The notes under the pieces: generated by a model
What the model was told of the DNA's origin: nothing
Databases searched by the model: none
Seen by the model: the letters and a program-made list of their open reading frames with translations, nothing else
In this document: one piece after another, positions 9,035 through 17,474 of the stretch
Numbering within the stretch: position 1 is the first letter of the stretch
Layout of the letters: each line of letters opens with the position of its first letter
Position numbers and translations under genes: made by a program
Assembly: GCA_036794825.1 (NCBI GenBank)
Contig: DAIRGA010000029.1
Span: forward strand, 1-64,000
Reading direction: 5' to 3'
DNA from: RZYY01 sp036794825
Lineage (GTDB): Bacteria; Bacteroidota; Bacteroidia; Bacteroidales; 4484-276
DNA length: 64,000 nucleotides

Positions 9035-10150
9035 ATGGAATCCAATCCCAAAATACTTCTGGTGGATGATAACCCGGTGAATATCAGGGTGGCTGCAAGT
9101 ATTCTGCGCGATAATCATTACAACGTATCCTTTGCCCAATCCGGCCAGGAAGCACTCAGCAAAGTGGAGATCATTGATTTCGACCTGATACTGCTTGATA
9201 TCATGATGCCCGGAATTGATGGTTTCGAAGTGTGTACATTATTAAAGGAGAACCCAAAAACCAAAAATATCCCAATCATTTTTCTTACCGGTCGTACAGA
9301 AACTGAAAATGTGGTGAGGGCATTTGACCTGGGAGGCGCCGATTATGTTACCAAACCTTTCAATGGTAAGGAGTTGCTTGCCCGCGTTGAAACCCAAATA
9401 AGGATAAAAAACAACCACGACACCCTCGAACTGCTCAACCGTCAATTGCAGGAGGCCAATGATACCAAAGATAAGATGTTCTCAATCATCAGCCACGACC
9501 TGCTTGGGCCTTTCGGAAATATCAGGGAGTCGCTGGAGTTAATTGCCACCGACCAGGTGAAAATTGAACACAAACCAATGGTGGATTTTGTAAAGGCAGT
9601 GTGGAATACAACAAGCAACGCCTACGATCTGCTCGAAAACCTTCTTTACTGGGCCAGAAATCAGCAGGGCAGAATGGTGTATATGCCAAAATCCATCAGC
9701 CTGAACCAGTTAATCCATGAAAATATAATGCTGCTCGAAGGCATCGCCAACAGCAAAAACATCACCCTGAAAGCCAGTCTTATCAGCGATTTTGCGGTTT
9801 TTGCCGATAGAAATGCCGTGAAGACTATTTTACGCAACCTGGTATCCAACGCACTTAAATTCACCAATCCCGGCGGGCAAATCATCACCAGAGTGAAACC
9901 CTATGGTGATGACTTCCTGGTAATTTCGGTTTCCGACAATGGGATCGGGATGGATGAACAGACTGCGTCGAACATCTTCAGTAAATTTAAGAATCAACCC
10001 AAATGGGGAACCAAAGGAGAGAAAGGAGTAGGTTTGGGCTTGGTGATTACCAAAGAGTTTGTCGAAAAACACCAGGGAAAAATCTGGGTAAAAAGTAAGG
10101 AAGGAGAGGGGAGTACCTTTTATTTTACGCTACCAGTCAAAAAACTTTGA
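9035..10150 (+). CDS. response regulator receiver-histidine kinase
   Basis: REC-HisKA-HATPase protein, 371 residues, cytoplasmic. The receiver occupies about 1-125, with acidic pocket Asp11/Asp12, phospho-acceptor Asp55 (LLDIMMPG) and conserved Lys107. HisKA has His154 in IISHDLLGP. HATPase motifs are NALKFTN, SDNGIGM and GVGLGLVITKEF. This reversed order fits a relay in which the protein is phosphorylated by an upstream hybrid kinase and alters its own kinase output. Its receiver is closely similar to that of the next gene, three bases downstream, suggesting tandem duplication. Confidence 0.9.
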   Translation: MESNPKILLVDDNPVNIRVAASILRDNHYNVSFAQSGQEALSKVEIIDFDLILLDIMMPGIDGFEVCTLLKENPKTKNIPIIFLTGRTETENVVRAFDLGGADYVTKPFNGKELLARVETQIRIKNNHDTLELLNRQLQEANDTKDKMFSIISHDLLGPFGNIRESLELIATDQVKIEHKPMVDFVKAVWNTTSNAYDLLENLLYWARNQQGRMVYMPKSISLNQLIHENIMLLEGIANSKNITLKASLISDFAVFADRNAVKTILRNLVSNALKFTNPGGQIITRVKPYGDDFLVISVSDNGIGMDEQTASNIFSKFKNQPKWGTKGEKGVGLGLVITKEFVEKHQGKIWVKSKEGEGSTFYFTLPVKKL

Positions 10151-10153
10151 AAT

Positions 10154-11014
10154 ATGCTTACCGAAAAATCAGAAAAACGCAACACGATCCTGATCGTGGA
10201 CGATATTCCAAAAAATATCGAACTGGCCGCCAATATCTTACAGGCCAAGAATTACAACATCACCTTTGCCACCAGCGGTGAAACGGCGCTGGAAAAAGTA
10301 AAATCAATCAATTTTGATCTCATCCTGCTCGATGTGATGATGCCGGGTATGGATGGTTTTGAAGTGTGCAAAAGGCTTAAAAGTGATCCTGAAACAAAGG
10401 AAATTCCGGTTATCTTCCTCACCGCCAAATCAGAAACTGAGAATGTAGTTCAAGGCTTTGAGCTTGGCGCTGTGGATTATGTTACCAAACCATTCAGTAC
10501 CGAAGAATTGCTGGCAAGGGTCAAAACCCACATCAATATTCGAAAAAAGTACCTTGAAAAAGTGCATCTCGAAAATCAACTTTTGAGTGATGTGCAGCCT
10601 GTGGATGACCAAACACGTCAGCAACTCGAAACACAACTGGAAGAAAAAAAGAAGGAACTCAACCAGGTTAACCTCTTTTATGAGCTGCGCAGCCAGATGG
10701 ATAAACTGATCCAGGAAAAGAATCCGGTTGCCCGCATGGAAATCAGGCACATCAAAGAGATGATCTCAAATCTTTTTATTGACAAAAATAACCAGGAGTT
10801 CCATAAAGCCCTGAAGAAGGAGTTCCCAAAACTCACGTTCGACGATCTCAGGCTGTGTTCTTATTTGAAGCACCGTTTCCTGAACGTGGAAATTGCCGAA
10901 TTTCTCGAAACCTCTCCGGAGGCGGTTTACACGCGGAAATCAAGGCTTCGTCAGAAACTCAACCTCGATCAGGAGCAGGATATCAACGAGTTTCTGTCGA
11001 ATTACACATTCTGA
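10154..11014 (+). CDS. response regulator with C-terminal HTH output
   Basis: 286 residues. The receiver (about 10-130) has phospho-acceptor Asp60 in LLDVMMPG and a conserved TKPF lysine. A coiled-coil linker (about 130-200, rich in Glu and Lys) follows. The C-terminal 75 residues (FPKLTFDDLRLCSYL, then NVEIAEFLETSPEAVYTR and KSRLRQKLNL) look like the LuxR-type helix-turn-helix common in Bacteroidota regulators. It is therefore the likely DNA-binding output of the three-gene signalling set. Start ATG is three bases after the previous stop, so translation is probably coupled. Confidence 0.85.
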   Translation: MLTEKSEKRNTILIVDDIPKNIELAANILQAKNYNITFATSGETALEKVKSINFDLILLDVMMPGMDGFEVCKRLKSDPETKEIPVIFLTAKSETENVVQGFELGAVDYVTKPFSTEELLARVKTHINIRKKYLEKVHLENQLLSDVQPVDDQTRQQLETQLEEKKKELNQVNLFYELRSQMDKLIQEKNPVARMEIRHIKEMISNLFIDKNNQEFHKALKKEFPKLTFDDLRLCSYLKHRFLNVEIAEFLETSPEAVYTRKSRLRQKLNLDQEQDINEFLSNYTF

Positions 11015-11088
11015 GAAAATAGATCTGAATACTTCAGGCACCAATCGTGATTAATGCTTTGTACATTTTCCTTTATCCTTTTAACTTC

Positions 11089-12249
11089 TCATTCGTAATT
11101 CCCTTTTTTCACCATCCGGTAATTGTCAATCATGATTTTGCCCATCGCAATCATGTAAACAATCTGAAAATCCTTATCGAGCAGCAACAGATCTGCATCT
11201 TTTCCGGGCTGGATATTTCCCTTGGAGTGTAGTTTCAGAATGCCGGCAACGTTGGAGGTTGCGATCCGTAGCGCCATTTCCAGTGGAAATTTCTCTCTGA
11301 GAACCAGGTCGGCGAGTTCGGTGAGCACTGACTTTGGCAGCCCCATATCAAGCTGGATGAGGTTTCCTTTTTCATCAAAATCGGGGAGCGATCCACAGGC
11401 ATCGGAGGTCAAAGTGATATTTTGCAGTGGAACTCCGGCTCTGATGAGTTCGGGCACTGCTTTGGACGTTTTCACCTCAATGTCAGGATAATAGGGATAG
11501 GAACTTGCCGTAAGATCAACGTAACCCTTTTTGCCATAGGTTTTTGCATCTTCAAAAATATAAGGATTGCGGTTGCAGTGTGTGGGGAAAAACTGGGTCA
11601 GTTTCAGTTTGCTCTGATTCACAACATCATAAAGTGGCTGGAAGGGATTTTTGGCATCTCCCATATGAATGTTGACAATTCCGGCTTTGTTGCCCAACAT
11701 ACCTCCAACACGGGCTTTTGCAGTAAGTTGGATCAACTCATGAATGGTAGGATGACTGCTTCGGTGGTCGGAGAGGGCAACCTCGCCAATTCCAATCACT
11801 TCATCTATCATCGCCAGATCTTTGGCCGGATCGCCTAAAATTGTGGGAGTAGGAACCTGGTATGCGCCAGTGTACATATACGCTGAAACTCCCTCCTGGC
11901 GGAGGCTTTTGCATTTCATCAGCACCGAAACCGGGTCACGGGTGTAACCATCTGTTCCCAGGCATCCGACCACAGTGGTAATCCCGCCATCGAGCAGCAT
12001 GCTAAATGGCATTTCAGGTGTGCGTGTTGCCGGTCCACCTTCACCTCCCGCTCCGGCAATGTGCACATGCGCATCAATCAACCCGGGAATCAAAATCAGC
12101 CCGGTACCATCAATCTCAATACCTTCTATCCCTTTGGGTAATTGGAGATTTTCACCAATGCCTGCAATTTGATTTCCTGCTATGAGCAAATCTTTATTGC
12201 CGATAGAAGTGGGGGAATAAATGTTGCAATTACTTATTAAAATCATCAT
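11089..12249 (-). CDS. isoaspartyl (beta-aspartyl) dipeptidase
   Basis: Zinc amidohydrolase, 386 residues, that cleaves isoaspartyl dipeptides arising from damaged proteins. Diagnostic features are the metal site GLIDAHVHIAGAGGEGGP (about 56-73), GEVALSDHRSSHP (about 155-167), the IHMGD histidine, and TSDACGSLPDFD near the C-terminus with its metal Asp. It ends two bases before tsaC stops and is co-transcribed with it. The two have no obvious shared pathway. Two ATG codons (12249 and 12246) are adjacent; the start choice is trivial. Confidence 0.9.
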   Translation of the reverse strand: MMILISNCNIYSPTSIGNKDLLIAGNQIAGIGENLQLPKGIEGIEIDGTGLILIPGLIDAHVHIAGAGGEGGPATRTPEMPFSMLLDGGITTVVGCLGTDGYTRDPVSVLMKCKSLRQEGVSAYMYTGAYQVPTPTILGDPAKDLAMIDEVIGIGEVALSDHRSSHPTIHELIQLTAKARVGGMLGNKAGIVNIHMGDAKNPFQPLYDVVNQSKLKLTQFFPTHCNRNPYIFEDAKTYGKKGYVDLTASSYPYYPDIEVKTSKAVPELIRAGVPLQNITLTSDACGSLPDFDEKGNLIQLDMGLPKSVLTELADLVLREKFPLEMALRIATSNVAGILKLHSKGNIQPGKDADLLLLDKDFQIVYMIAMGKIMIDNYRMVKKGNYE

Positions 12250-12251
12250 AA

Positions 12252-12830
12252 TCAGTCTCTTATTATTTCAAAATCACCCTTTTCATTAATGCGGATAATC
12301 CTCGATGGTTTCATGGTTCTGATTTCATTTTGATATAAATTCACAATATGATCCACACTGTTTTTGATTTTTTCCGAAATCTGCTGAAATCTCAATGCTG
12401 TTGGTTCACCGGAGAGATTGGCCGAAGTGGAAACGATCGCTTTTCCAAAAGTCCGGATCAGTTCACGACAAAATTCATCTTGCGCAACCCTGATTCCGAT
12501 TGTTTTGTCTTCAGCAGCAACACCTTTGGCAACATTCCTGGCTCCCTGGTAAATCACTGTTAAAGGTTTGTCGTAGCTGCGGATCAGATCGAAAAAGAGG
12601 GGACTCACCTTGTCAACATACTCGTAAATTCTTTCCGGTGTGTCCACCAGTACCAGAAGACTTTTTCCTTCGATACGTTGCTTGATCTTGTAAACTTTGT
12701 TCACCGCTTTCTGGTTAGTGGCATCGCATCCTATTCCCCAAATGGTGTCGGTAGGGTAAAGAATAGTACCGCCGCTTGCAAGCACCATCACCGCTTTGTC
12801 AATTTCGGTTTTGAAAACTTCATTTGTCAT
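12252..12830 (-). CDS. threonylcarbamoyl-AMP synthase (Sua5/YciO/YrdC family)
   Basis: 192 residues forming a single YrdC domain. It makes threonylcarbamoyl-AMP from threonine, bicarbonate and ATP for the t6A37 modification of tRNAs decoding ANN codons. Motifs: YPTDTIWGIGCDA, KIKQRIEGKSLLVLV (the K-x-R nucleotide-binding region) and STSANLSGEP. It lacks the extra C-terminal Sua5 domain, so it is the short TsaC form. It lies just upstream of iadA in the same operon. Confidence 0.88.
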   Translation of the reverse strand: MTNEVFKTEIDKAVMVLASGGTILYPTDTIWGIGCDATNQKAVNKVYKIKQRIEGKSLLVLVDTPERIYEYVDKVSPLFFDLIRSYDKPLTVIYQGARNVAKGVAAEDKTIGIRVAQDEFCRELIRTFGKAIVSTSANLSGEPTALRFQQISEKIKNSVDHIVNLYQNEIRTMKPSRIIRINEKGDFEIIRD

Positions 12831-12879
12831 AACGATACTATTTCAATATTTACAGCAATTCGACAACCACCTGCGAGTT

Positions 12880-13893
12880 TCATAATCGTGCTGTTAACTT
12901 TTGGGTGTTGATATCTAATGCGCATTTAAAATGCCCTTCGGGACATTTAGTATAACCATGTAATCCACATGGCCGGCAGTCGAGCTTTTCATCAATTTCA
13001 ACTACAGCGGAGTCTTCAGAAAGGGGTCCGAATCCAAAAGCTGTTACCGTTGAGCAAAAAATTGATGTTACCGGGGCATTCATAGCGCTGGCAAAATGCT
13101 GAGGAGCGCTGTCGTTCACAAAATTCATCCTCGCATCCCTCATTAATGCTGCAGATTCAAGAAAAGTAAGTTTCCCACACAAATTCAGTGTATTTGGATG
13201 TCCGCAACCTATGATGATCCGGTCTGCTGCTGTGTAGTCATTTTTTGCACCGAGAAAATATACATACAAATCATTATCTGACGCTTTCAGGAATTCTATC
13301 CATTTCACTTCAGGAAATTGCTTCGTAAACCATAGAGATGTTGGTGAAATGGTAATGTAGGCATGGGTTTTCAGGTGAGATACTTTCGCAAAATCGTTCT
13401 GCGATGGATAGAGCCGCACCGGATAGTTTCGGCTGCAATCGGTGAATGAATCGATAAGCGACAGGTTTCGGTGGATTTCGTGTTCGCTGCTATCGGGGTT
13501 GGCTGATATCCTGTGCTTCAATGCTTTTGTGAAAAAGAGGGAAAAGGGATTTTTGCTGAACCCCACTTTAATCCGCGAGCCGGACAGCGTGGTAATCAGC
13601 CCGGTGGAAGCAAACCTTTGAAGATTTATCACCACTTCATATTTCTCTTTCCTGATCTGTTTGACCAGCGACCTCATCTCCGTGTATTTATTGTTTGCTT
13701 TATCCCAGATTATCACGCGACTCAATTTAGGATGCCCGCTCAGCAAAGGCTCAATTCCCTTTTTAACCAGAACATCAATGATTGCTCTCGGGAAAAACGC
13801 TGACAACTTTTCAATTAACGGAGTAGCCAGCACTACATCGCCGATGGAGGCGGTCTGGATAATCAGAATCTTATGGATTTTATGGTTTTTCAA
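12880..13893 (-). CDS. GT9 glycosyltransferase (ADP-heptose:LPS heptosyltransferase family)
   Basis: GT-B enzyme of 337 residues that probably adds a heptose or related sugar to lipopolysaccharide core at the inner face of the cytoplasmic membrane. It begins ILIIQTASIGDVVLATPL, the usual family start. NDSAPQHFASAMNAPV is the C-terminal nucleotide-sugar motif. A cysteine-rich C-terminus (DCRPCGLHGYTKCPEG) is common in Bacteroidota members. The start appears to be TTG at 13893, since no in-frame ATG occurs nearby. It is 14 bases after dapD and likely co-transcribed. Exact sugar unknown. Confidence 0.85.
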   Translation of the reverse strand: MKNHKIHKILIIQTASIGDVVLATPLIEKLSAFFPRAIIDVLVKKGIEPLLSGHPKLSRVIIWDKANNKYTEMRSLVKQIRKEKYEVVINLQRFASTGLITTLSGSRIKVGFSKNPFSLFFTKALKHRISANPDSSEHEIHRNLSLIDSFTDCSRNYPVRLYPSQNDFAKVSHLKTHAYITISPTSLWFTKQFPEVKWIEFLKASDNDLYVYFLGAKNDYTAADRIIIGCGHPNTLNLCGKLTFLESAALMRDARMNFVNDSAPQHFASAMNAPVTSIFCSTVTAFGFGPLSEDSAVVEIDEKLDCRPCGLHGYTKCPEGHFKCALDINTQKLTARL

Positions 13894-13907
13894 AATACTA
13901 GTCCATT

Positions 13908-14723
13908 TTAAACCGGGACGTCATAATCGCGCAAAGCCTGGTTAAGTGAGGTTTTCAGACCGGTTGAGGGTTTGCGTTTTCCGATGATCAGCGCACATGG
14001 AACCTGGTATTCGCCTGCAGGAAAGGTTTTGGTGAAATTTCCAGGAATCACCACTGACCCTGCAGGAACGTAACCCTTGTATTCCAGAGGTTTTGAACTG
14101 GTTACATCAATTATCCTGGTGGATTTTGTAATCACGACATTAGCCCCAAGAACAGCCTCCCTCTCTATCCTCACGCCTTCAACCAATATGCACCTCGATC
14201 CGATAAAGCAATCATCCTCAACGATTACCGGCGCAGCCTGAACAGGTTCCAAAACACCGCCGATCCCCACACCACCGCTTAGGTGCACATTTTTACCGAT
14301 CTGCGCGCACGAACCGACTGTAGCCCAGGTATCTATCATCGTTCCCGAATCCACATAAGCCCCGATATTCACATACGAAGGCATCATCACCACACCTCTG
14401 CCGAGATATGCGCCGTAGCGGGCAACCGCATGAGGTACAACCCTTACGCCAAGCTCTTTATAATTACGCTTCAAAGCCATTTTGTCGTGAAATTCCAAAA
14501 CACCCGATTCGGTAGTTTCCATATTCCGGATCGGAAAATAAAGAATTACTGCTTTTTTCACCCATTCATTTACTTGCCATCCGTCGCTCGTTTTTTCGGC
14601 ACATCGCAGGGCGCCTTTGTCGAGCAACTCAATTACAGATTCGATAGCCTGAATGGTAATTGGTTTATTTAATAATTCCCGGTCATTCCAGGCTGCGTTA
14701 ATTCGGAGTTCTAATTCATCCAT
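13908..14723 (-). CDS. 2,3,4,5-tetrahydropyridine-2,6-dicarboxylate N-succinyltransferase
   Basis: DapD, 271 residues, a trimeric left-handed beta-helix acyltransferase of the succinylase branch of lysine/diaminopimelate synthesis. The N-terminal helical domain is followed by hexapeptide repeats (about 100-230), with the family signatures GTMIDTWATVGSCAQIGKN and GGVGIGGVLEP. Residue count matches the family. It supplies meso-DAP for peptidoglycan. Transcribed from a promoter back to back with that of ruvX. Confidence 0.95.
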   Translation of the reverse strand: MDELELRINAAWNDRELLNKPITIQAIESVIELLDKGALRCAEKTSDGWQVNEWVKKAVILYFPIRNMETTESGVLEFHDKMALKRNYKELGVRVVPHAVARYGAYLGRGVVMMPSYVNIGAYVDSGTMIDTWATVGSCAQIGKNVHLSGGVGIGGVLEPVQAAPVIVEDDCFIGSRCILVEGVRIEREAVLGANVVITKSTRIIDVTSSKPLEYKGYVPAGSVVIPGNFTKTFPAGEYQVPCALIIGKRKPSTGLKTSLNQALRDYDVPV

Positions 14724-14743
14724 TGGCGGGCATTTGGTGGCTT

Positions 14744-14751
14744 CAAAATTA
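14744..14751 (-). promoter_or_regulatory. -7 element of dapD
   Basis: The minus strand reads TAATTTTG, an exact TAnnTTTG match. The predicted transcript start near 14737 gives a leader of about 14 bases to the dapD ATG. It is 18 bases from the oppositely directed -7 element of ruvX. Confidence 0.6.
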
Positions 14752-14769
14752 GAGAAAAATTATTATTTC

Positions 14770-14777
14770 TAATTTTG
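14770..14777 (+). promoter_or_regulatory. -7 element of ruvX-def
   Basis: TAATTTTG on the plus strand matches TAnnTTTG exactly and is followed by C. Transcript start would be near 14784, only about five bases before the first TTG and 23 before the second, so the mRNA has almost no leader. Confidence 0.6.
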
Positions 14778-14788
14778 CACGTACAAAA

Positions 14789-15238
14789 TTGGAAAACAAA
14801 GATACTTTGGGAAGGATCGTTGCCATAGATTTCGGACAAAAAAGGGTAGGGCTTGCAGTAACCGATGAACTGCAAATAATTGCCACTGCGCTGGATACCG
14901 TGCACGTCAAAGACATATTCGATTACCTGCAGAAGTACGTTTTGCATGAGAATGTGGAGAAATTCGTTGTTGGACAACCCCGCAATCTTGACAATTCAGC
15001 CTCTGATTCGCAGATTTTTACCGAGCCTTTTGTCCGAAAACTGAAAAAACAATTTCCACAAATCCCTGTTTTTAGGGTGGATGAACGATTTACTTCAAAA
15101 ATGGCTAAAGACGTGATTCTCAATTCCGGAATCGGAAAAATGGCCAGGCAGGATAAAAACCTGGTTGATAAAGTGAGCGCTACGATCATGCTTCAGTCAT
15201 TTATGCAGGAGCGTTTTCCGACAGAATACATCAAATAA
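14789..15238 (+). CDS. RuvX/YqgF family Holliday-junction-resolvase-like protein
   Basis: RNase H-fold protein, up to 149 residues, implicated in 16S rRNA 5' maturation and possibly Holliday junction resolution. Motifs: RIVAIDFGQKRVGLAVTD with the first catalytic Asp, VVGQPRN, DERFTSK with Glu, and DKVSATIMLQ with the last Asp. No ATG is available. TTG at 14789 gives the longest form; TTG at 14807 aligns better with the usual family start (MGRI...) and leaves room for a ribosome after the predicted transcript start. Either is possible. def follows nine bases later. Confidence 0.9.
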   Translation: MENKDTLGRIVAIDFGQKRVGLAVTDELQIIATALDTVHVKDIFDYLQKYVLHENVEKFVVGQPRNLDNSASDSQIFTEPFVRKLKKQFPQIPVFRVDERFTSKMAKDVILNSGIGKMARQDKNLVDKVSATIMLQSFMQERFPTEYIK

Positions 15239-15247
15239 AATTTTACA

Positions 15248-15814
15248 ATGATACTTCCGATTGTTGCATATGGTCATCCGGTGCTGAAAAAAGTTGCTGA
15301 AGAAATCCCGCAGGATTATCCCGGCATTAACGATTTGATTGTCAATATGTTCGAGACTATGTATTCATCCAGCGGTATTGGGCTGGCGGCTCCACAGGTA
15401 AATCATTCAATCCGGGTTTTTATTGTGGATGCAACACCCCTGGCCGATGAGCATCCCGAACTGACAGATTTTAAACGGGTTTTTATCAACCCCATCATTG
15501 TTGAAGATTCCGACGAAATGGAAGCCGCTGAAGAGGGTTGCCTGAGCATCCCCAACATACGCGAAAATGTGCTCCGCCACAAAGAGATTGTGGTGGAATA
15601 TTATGATGAAAACTGGAACCTGAAGGAGGAAAAATTTGAAGGGTTTGCAGCACGCGTTGTCCAGCATGAATACGACCATATCGAAGGTGTTTTGTTTGTG
15701 GAGCGCATCAATACCCTGCGCAAAACCATGATTAACCGTAAACTGAAAAACATCTCCACCGGAGAAGTGGATGTGGATTACAAAATGCTCTTCCCGCTCA
15801 GGAAGAAAAAGTAA
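15248..15814 (+). CDS. peptide deformylase
   Basis: Metalloenzyme, 188 residues, that removes the formyl group from nascent proteins at the ribosome. All three active-site motifs are present: GIGLAAPQV, EGCLSIP (metal Cys) and QHEYDHIEG (two metal His and catalytic Glu). Length and position after ruvX are ordinary for Bacteroidota. Confidence 0.96.
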   Translation: MILPIVAYGHPVLKKVAEEIPQDYPGINDLIVNMFETMYSSSGIGLAAPQVNHSIRVFIVDATPLADEHPELTDFKRVFINPIIVEDSDEMEAAEEGCLSIPNIRENVLRHKEIVVEYYDENWNLKEEKFEGFAARVVQHEYDHIEGVLFVERINTLRKTMINRKLKNISTGEVDVDYKMLFPLRKKK

Positions 15815-15850
15815 GAAAGAACTTATTCATTAACTATAATTCAAATAGAA

Positions 15851-16393
15851 ATGACCAGAAGATTAACAGGCATTGTGTTGATTATTACAGTATTGATCGT
15901 AGTAACAGGCTGCCAGAGCCCCCGGTCAAAAGCAGTGAAAAACATCGAAAATTTTGAGACCTCGATCTTCGATCAGAACGGGATGGTTGACCGAACCAAA
16001 GTTGGCGAATTGATAGATCTTTACATTGGTTTTGCTGATAATTTCAGCGCTGATACCCTTGCGCCGATTTACCTTTTCAAAGCTGCCGACATGGCAATGA
16101 ATACCAACCGCTCCTTGCAGGCCATTCAGCTTTACGAAAGAATCATCGAACAATACAGCGGCTACGCAAAGGCCCCGGAAGCGCTCTTTTTGCAGGGATA
16201 TGTTTACGAAAATAACCTGAACCGGCTTGACAAAGCTGAGGAGATCTACAAAAAATTTATCGAACTCTATCCCGACAATGATTTTGCCGATGATGCCGAG
16301 GTTTCGTTGCAATACCTTGGTAAAACCCCCGAAGAGCTGATTGAGATTTTTCAGCAGCAGTCAGAATCAGCCGCTGTAAAAGAGGAAGATTAA
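15851..16393 (+). CDS. TPR-containing lipoprotein
   Basis: 180 residues with a lipoprotein signal peptide: basic MTRR, a hydrophobic stretch, and lipobox VVTGC with Cys21. Two to three tetratricopeptide-like repeats follow (about 70-160), including AIQLYERIIEQYSGYAKAPE and AEEIYKKFIELYPDNDFADD, the style of BamD/YbgF-like periplasmic TPR proteins. It probably sits in the inner leaflet of the outer membrane as an assembly or scaffold factor (inference). It may be co-transcribed with def, 36 bases upstream. The 157-base gap that follows, before the convergent cdaA, holds nothing I recognise. Confidence 0.8.
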   Translation: MTRRLTGIVLIITVLIVVTGCQSPRSKAVKNIENFETSIFDQNGMVDRTKVGELIDLYIGFADNFSADTLAPIYLFKAADMAMNTNRSLQAIQLYERIIEQYSGYAKAPEALFLQGYVYENNLNRLDKAEEIYKKFIELYPDNDFADDAEVSLQYLGKTPEELIEIFQQQSESAAVKEED

Positions 16394-16550
16394 TAAGCAG
16401 CTCAGCAGGTTTGAAAGCCTGGCCTGCAAGTATAGTGTTGCCCAAGAAGATACAAGATATCAAAGCAGGCAAAACTGAAAAAATTGATTTCTCTTTTTCA
16501 AGCTGTGTTCCTTAGCACCTTGGTGGCCTTTAATCATTCAGGGCAGGTTG

Positions 16551-17363
16551 CTACTTGACCGGCTTTTCTTCGATATTGAATTCCGCATCAAGGAACTTTT
16601 TCAGTTGTGATGGGGTAATATTCAAATTGATTTCACCGCTCTGAAAGCAGGAGATATGTCCGGTTTCTTCAGAAACTATGATGGCGATGGCATCGGTTTT
16701 TTCGGTAATCCCCAGTGCTGCCCTGTGCCTTAATCCCAGTTCACCGGCCAGGTTTTGATTGCCCGAAACGGGCAAAATAGACCTTGCAGACTTGATCCTG
16801 TTGTTCAGAATAATAACAGCTCCGTCGTGCAGCGGACTGTTCTTGAAAAAGAGGTTCATGATAAGATCCTCAGAAATCCTTGCATCCACCGCCTGACCGG
16901 ATTCGGTGTATTGCCTTAACTCGTTGAGCCGCGCAATCACGATAAGTGCTCCGGTTTTGGTGAGCGACATCTTCCTGCATGCCGAAACGATTGGGTCAAC
17001 GTCCAGGTTTTTGATTATTCCGGTCGAAAACTTCAGAAATCCGAACCGCTTCCTCATTTTATCCAGAAAGCGCGGCGTACCGATCAACAGTAGAAACTGC
17101 CTGATTTCAGGCTGAAAAACAATAATCAGCGCAATAAAACCTACCGAGATGAATGCGCCAAGGATCTGGCTCAGCATCTCCATTTCGAGCAACAGAACAA
17201 TCCTCCACAAAATGAAAATGGAAATAATGCCCAGGAATATGTTGGTGGCTGCAGTACCTTTTAAAAGATTGTAAAGGACGTACATCAGCACGGCAACTAA
17301 AAAAATGTCAATCAGATCGGTGAGTTTGATCTGGATGAATGCCGTAATGAGTAGTTCAGTCAT
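16551..17363 (-). CDS. diadenylate cyclase CdaA
   Basis: Membrane enzyme that makes cyclic di-AMP from two ATP. Three N-terminal membrane helices (within residues 10-85) precede the DAC domain, whose catalytic motifs DGA (SPLHDGAVII) and RHR (LGLRHRAALG) are intact. The GALIV and SEETG motifs are also present. I take ATG 17363 (MTELLITAFI) as the start. An upstream TTG frame (17384) overlaps a -7 promoter element. In this phylum cyclic di-AMP is thought to act in osmolyte and envelope control. Confidence 0.93.
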   Translation of the reverse strand: MTELLITAFIQIKLTDLIDIFLVAVLMYVLYNLLKGTAATNIFLGIISIFILWRIVLLLEMEMLSQILGAFISVGFIALIIVFQPEIRQFLLLIGTPRFLDKMRKRFGFLKFSTGIIKNLDVDPIVSACRKMSLTKTGALIVIARLNELRQYTESGQAVDARISEDLIMNLFFKNSPLHDGAVIILNNRIKSARSILPVSGNQNLAGELGLRHRAALGITEKTDAIAIIVSEETGHISCFQSGEINLNITPSQLKKFLDAEFNIEEKPVK

Positions 17364-17381
17364 AAATTGGTTTTGACCGGC

Positions 17382-17389
17382 CAAAATTA
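17382..17389 (-). promoter_or_regulatory. -7 element of cdaA
   Basis: Minus strand TAATTTTG, an exact TAnnTTTG match. Predicted transcript start near 17375, giving a leader of about a dozen bases to ATG 17363. Its overlap with the longer reading frame fixes the start codon. Confidence 0.6.
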
Positions 17390-17474
17390 ATCAAAAGATA
17401 CAACTCCGGAAGGCAGCAGCACAAACATTTTCGCCGTTCTGGTGTTTATTGTCTGAAAAGATCAAAAAAGAGTA

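Noticed and set aside
11015..11088. Terminator between the REC-HTH gene and iadA
   Set aside because: No stable stem with T-run could be found on either strand.
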